NCBI GenBank assembly: GCA_001570385.1
Contig: BBYL01000038.1
Location: 1-64,000 of the forward strand
Direction of reading: 5' to 3'
Source: Microtetraspora glauca
GTDB taxonomy: Bacteria; Actinomycetota; Actinomycetes; Streptosporangiales; Streptosporangiaceae
Length of the DNA stretch: 64,000 nt
The position numbers were made by a program, and so were the translations under genes. The notes beneath the pieces are model-generated. The model was not told where the DNA came from, ran no database searches, and was given only the letters and a program-made list of their open reading frames with translations. The number at the start of each line of letters is the position of its first letter. The first letter of the stretch is position 1. Positions 63,001-64,000 of the stretch are shown in pieces.

Positions 63001-64000
63001 GTGAAGCTGTCGACCAGGCGCAGGGCGCTGATCGTGAACGGCACCCTCGGGGTGCTGGTGGCGGGTGGTGCGGTCGCCGCCTATCTCTCCCTCGTGGGCA
63101 CCGCGGCCGGTCCCGCGAGCGCGGCCGGGGGTTCCACCGTGACCGTCGGCCGGGGCACGGTCCTCGACTCGGTCTCGGCCTCCGGCTCGCTGGAGAGCGC
63201 TCGGAGCGCGTCCCTCGACTTCCGTACCAGCGGGACGATCTCCTCGATAAACGTAAAAGAGGGCCAGAAGGTCAAAAAGGGGCAGGTTCTCGCGAGGTTG
63301 GACGGCTCCTCGCTGAGGGACGATCTCACCGCCGCGTCCGCGAGCCTCACGGTGGCCAAGGAGCAGAACGAGAGCCAGGCGACCGCCTCCAGCTACTCGC
63401 AGTACGTCAAGGCGCTCAACTCCTACAAGAGCGCCAAACGGGCCCTCGCGGAGACCGTGCTCAAGGCGCCGTTCAGCGCCACGGTCACCGCGATCAACGG
63501 CGTGATCGGCGACACGGCCGGATCCTCGTCAGGAGGCGGCGGAGGGGCGTCGTCCGGAGGGGCGTCGTCCGGAGGTGGCGCGGCCGGGGCGTCGTCGGGA
63601 GGAAGCTCGTCCGGCTCCTCCGGGACGATCGAGCTGATCGACACCTCCCGCATGCAGATCGTCGGCAACTTCACCGAGTCCGACGTCACGAAGCTGAAGG
63701 TCGGCCAGGCGGCCACGATCTCGTTCGACGCGCTCAGCGGGGTGACCGCCCAGGGCAGGGTCAGCATCATCAACCCGGTCGCCACGACGAGCAACAACGT
63801 CGTCCAGTACCCCGTGACCGTCACGCTCACCGAGATCCCCGACGGCGTACGACTCGGCCAGACGGCCACGGTCGCGGTCGTCGTGGACAAGGCCGAGAAC
63901 GTGGTCACCGTGCCCACCTCGGTGATCACCACCACCGGTGGTCGTACCACGGTCACCCTGCTGCGCGACGGGCAGCGAGTGACGCAGACCGTGGAGGTCG
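63001..64000 (+). CDS. Membrane-fusion efflux adaptor, partial (runs off the window)
   Basis: 333 codons are visible, open to the right edge. GTG start with GGTGAAGG upstream. An N-terminal membrane anchor (R-R-R-A-L-I-V-N-G-T-L-G-V-L-V-A-G-G) leads to the lipoyl half I-N-V-K-E-G-Q-K-V-K-K-G-Q-V-L-A-R-L-D-G, a short helical hairpin, K-A-P-F-S-A-T-V-T-A, a Gly/Ser loop (about 173-207), and the barrel part F-T-E-S-D-V-T-K-L-K-V-G-Q-A-A. It is a MacA/HlyD-like adaptor, a paralogue of the divergent neighbour. An ABC ATPase and permease probably follow outside the window. Confidence 0.88.
   Translation, partial: MKLSTRRRALIVNGTLGVLVAGGAVAAYLSLVGTAAGPASAAGGSTVTVGRGTVLDSVSASGSLESARSASLDFRTSGTISSINVKEGQKVKKGQVLARLDGSSLRDDLTAASASLTVAKEQNESQATASSYSQYVKALNSYKSAKRALAETVLKAPFSATVTAINGVIGDTAGSSSGGGGGASSGGASSGGGAAGASSGGSSSGSSGTIELIDTSRMQIVGNFTESDVTKLKVGQAATISFDALSGVTAQGRVSIINPVATTSNNVVQYPVTVTLTEIPDGVRLGQTATVAVVVDKAENVVTVPTSVITTTGGRTTVTLLRDGQRVTQTVEV

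Overview
This is GC-rich chromosomal DNA of a filamentous-type actinobacterium. Frequent GTG/TTG starts, third-position GC bias and actinobacterial families (SepF-like, DUF1707, DUF2530, DUF3027, DUF3263, HelD, XPB helicase with its partner, CysO) support this. The order threonine synthase - CysO-type carrier - cold-shock protein - GroEL is a conserved actinobacterial arrangement. Streptosporangiaceae or a neighbouring family is my best guess, from general resemblance only. I see no rRNA, tRNA, complete insertion sequence, prophage or CRISPR array.

Left part (1-25.9 kb). A serine hydrolase with a disrupted C-terminus lies between 54-bp inverted repeats. It is followed by a PhzF-like isomerase, a SepF-like division protein, a membrane protein, plsX-argS, a DUF1707 protein and a KamA-type radical SAM aminomutase. 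Next comes a secreted Ala/Val/Asn repeat protein behind a long structured leader that may be a c-di-AMP (ydaO-type) riboswitch. Then follow a PEBP protein, a two-gene polysaccharide ABC exporter, a complete oligopeptide ABC importer (binding protein, two permeases, two ATPases), a subtilisin-like protease, a SAM hydroxide adenosyltransferase, a DUF3263 protein, otsB, a secreted protein and an MFS transporter with a TetR-type operator.

Middle (26-46 kb). otsA and an ECF sigma factor are divergent. thrC sits behind a clear SAM-I riboswitch and is followed by cysO, cspA and an orphan groEL with two CIRCE-type sites. An Abi_2/HEPN gene is broken by a 1-nt shift in a homopolymer; beside it, divergently, lies a possible small structured RNA. 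HelD, XPB helicase, its WYL-ending partner, a HAD phosphatase, a cold-shock-domain protein, an MFS transporter and a DUF3027 protein follow.

Right part (46-64 kb). A 1032-residue GHKL (sacsin/Hsp90-like) ATPase, an AzgA-type purine permease, a MarR-MFS pair, an RNA cyclic phosphodiesterase, an aldo/keto reductase with a MerR-type palindrome, a secreted anchored beta-propeller-like protein and an L-2-hydroxyglutarate oxidase-like enzyme come first. They are followed by an OmpR-type two-component system and two divergent membrane-fusion adaptors, the second cut by the window edge. One adaptor carries about 310 low-complexity residues inside its helical hairpin.

The best candidates for something unusual are the Abi/small-RNA locus, the repeat protein with its leader, the SAM riboswitch placed on threonine synthase, the inverted repeats around the hydrolase, and the adaptor with the large insert.
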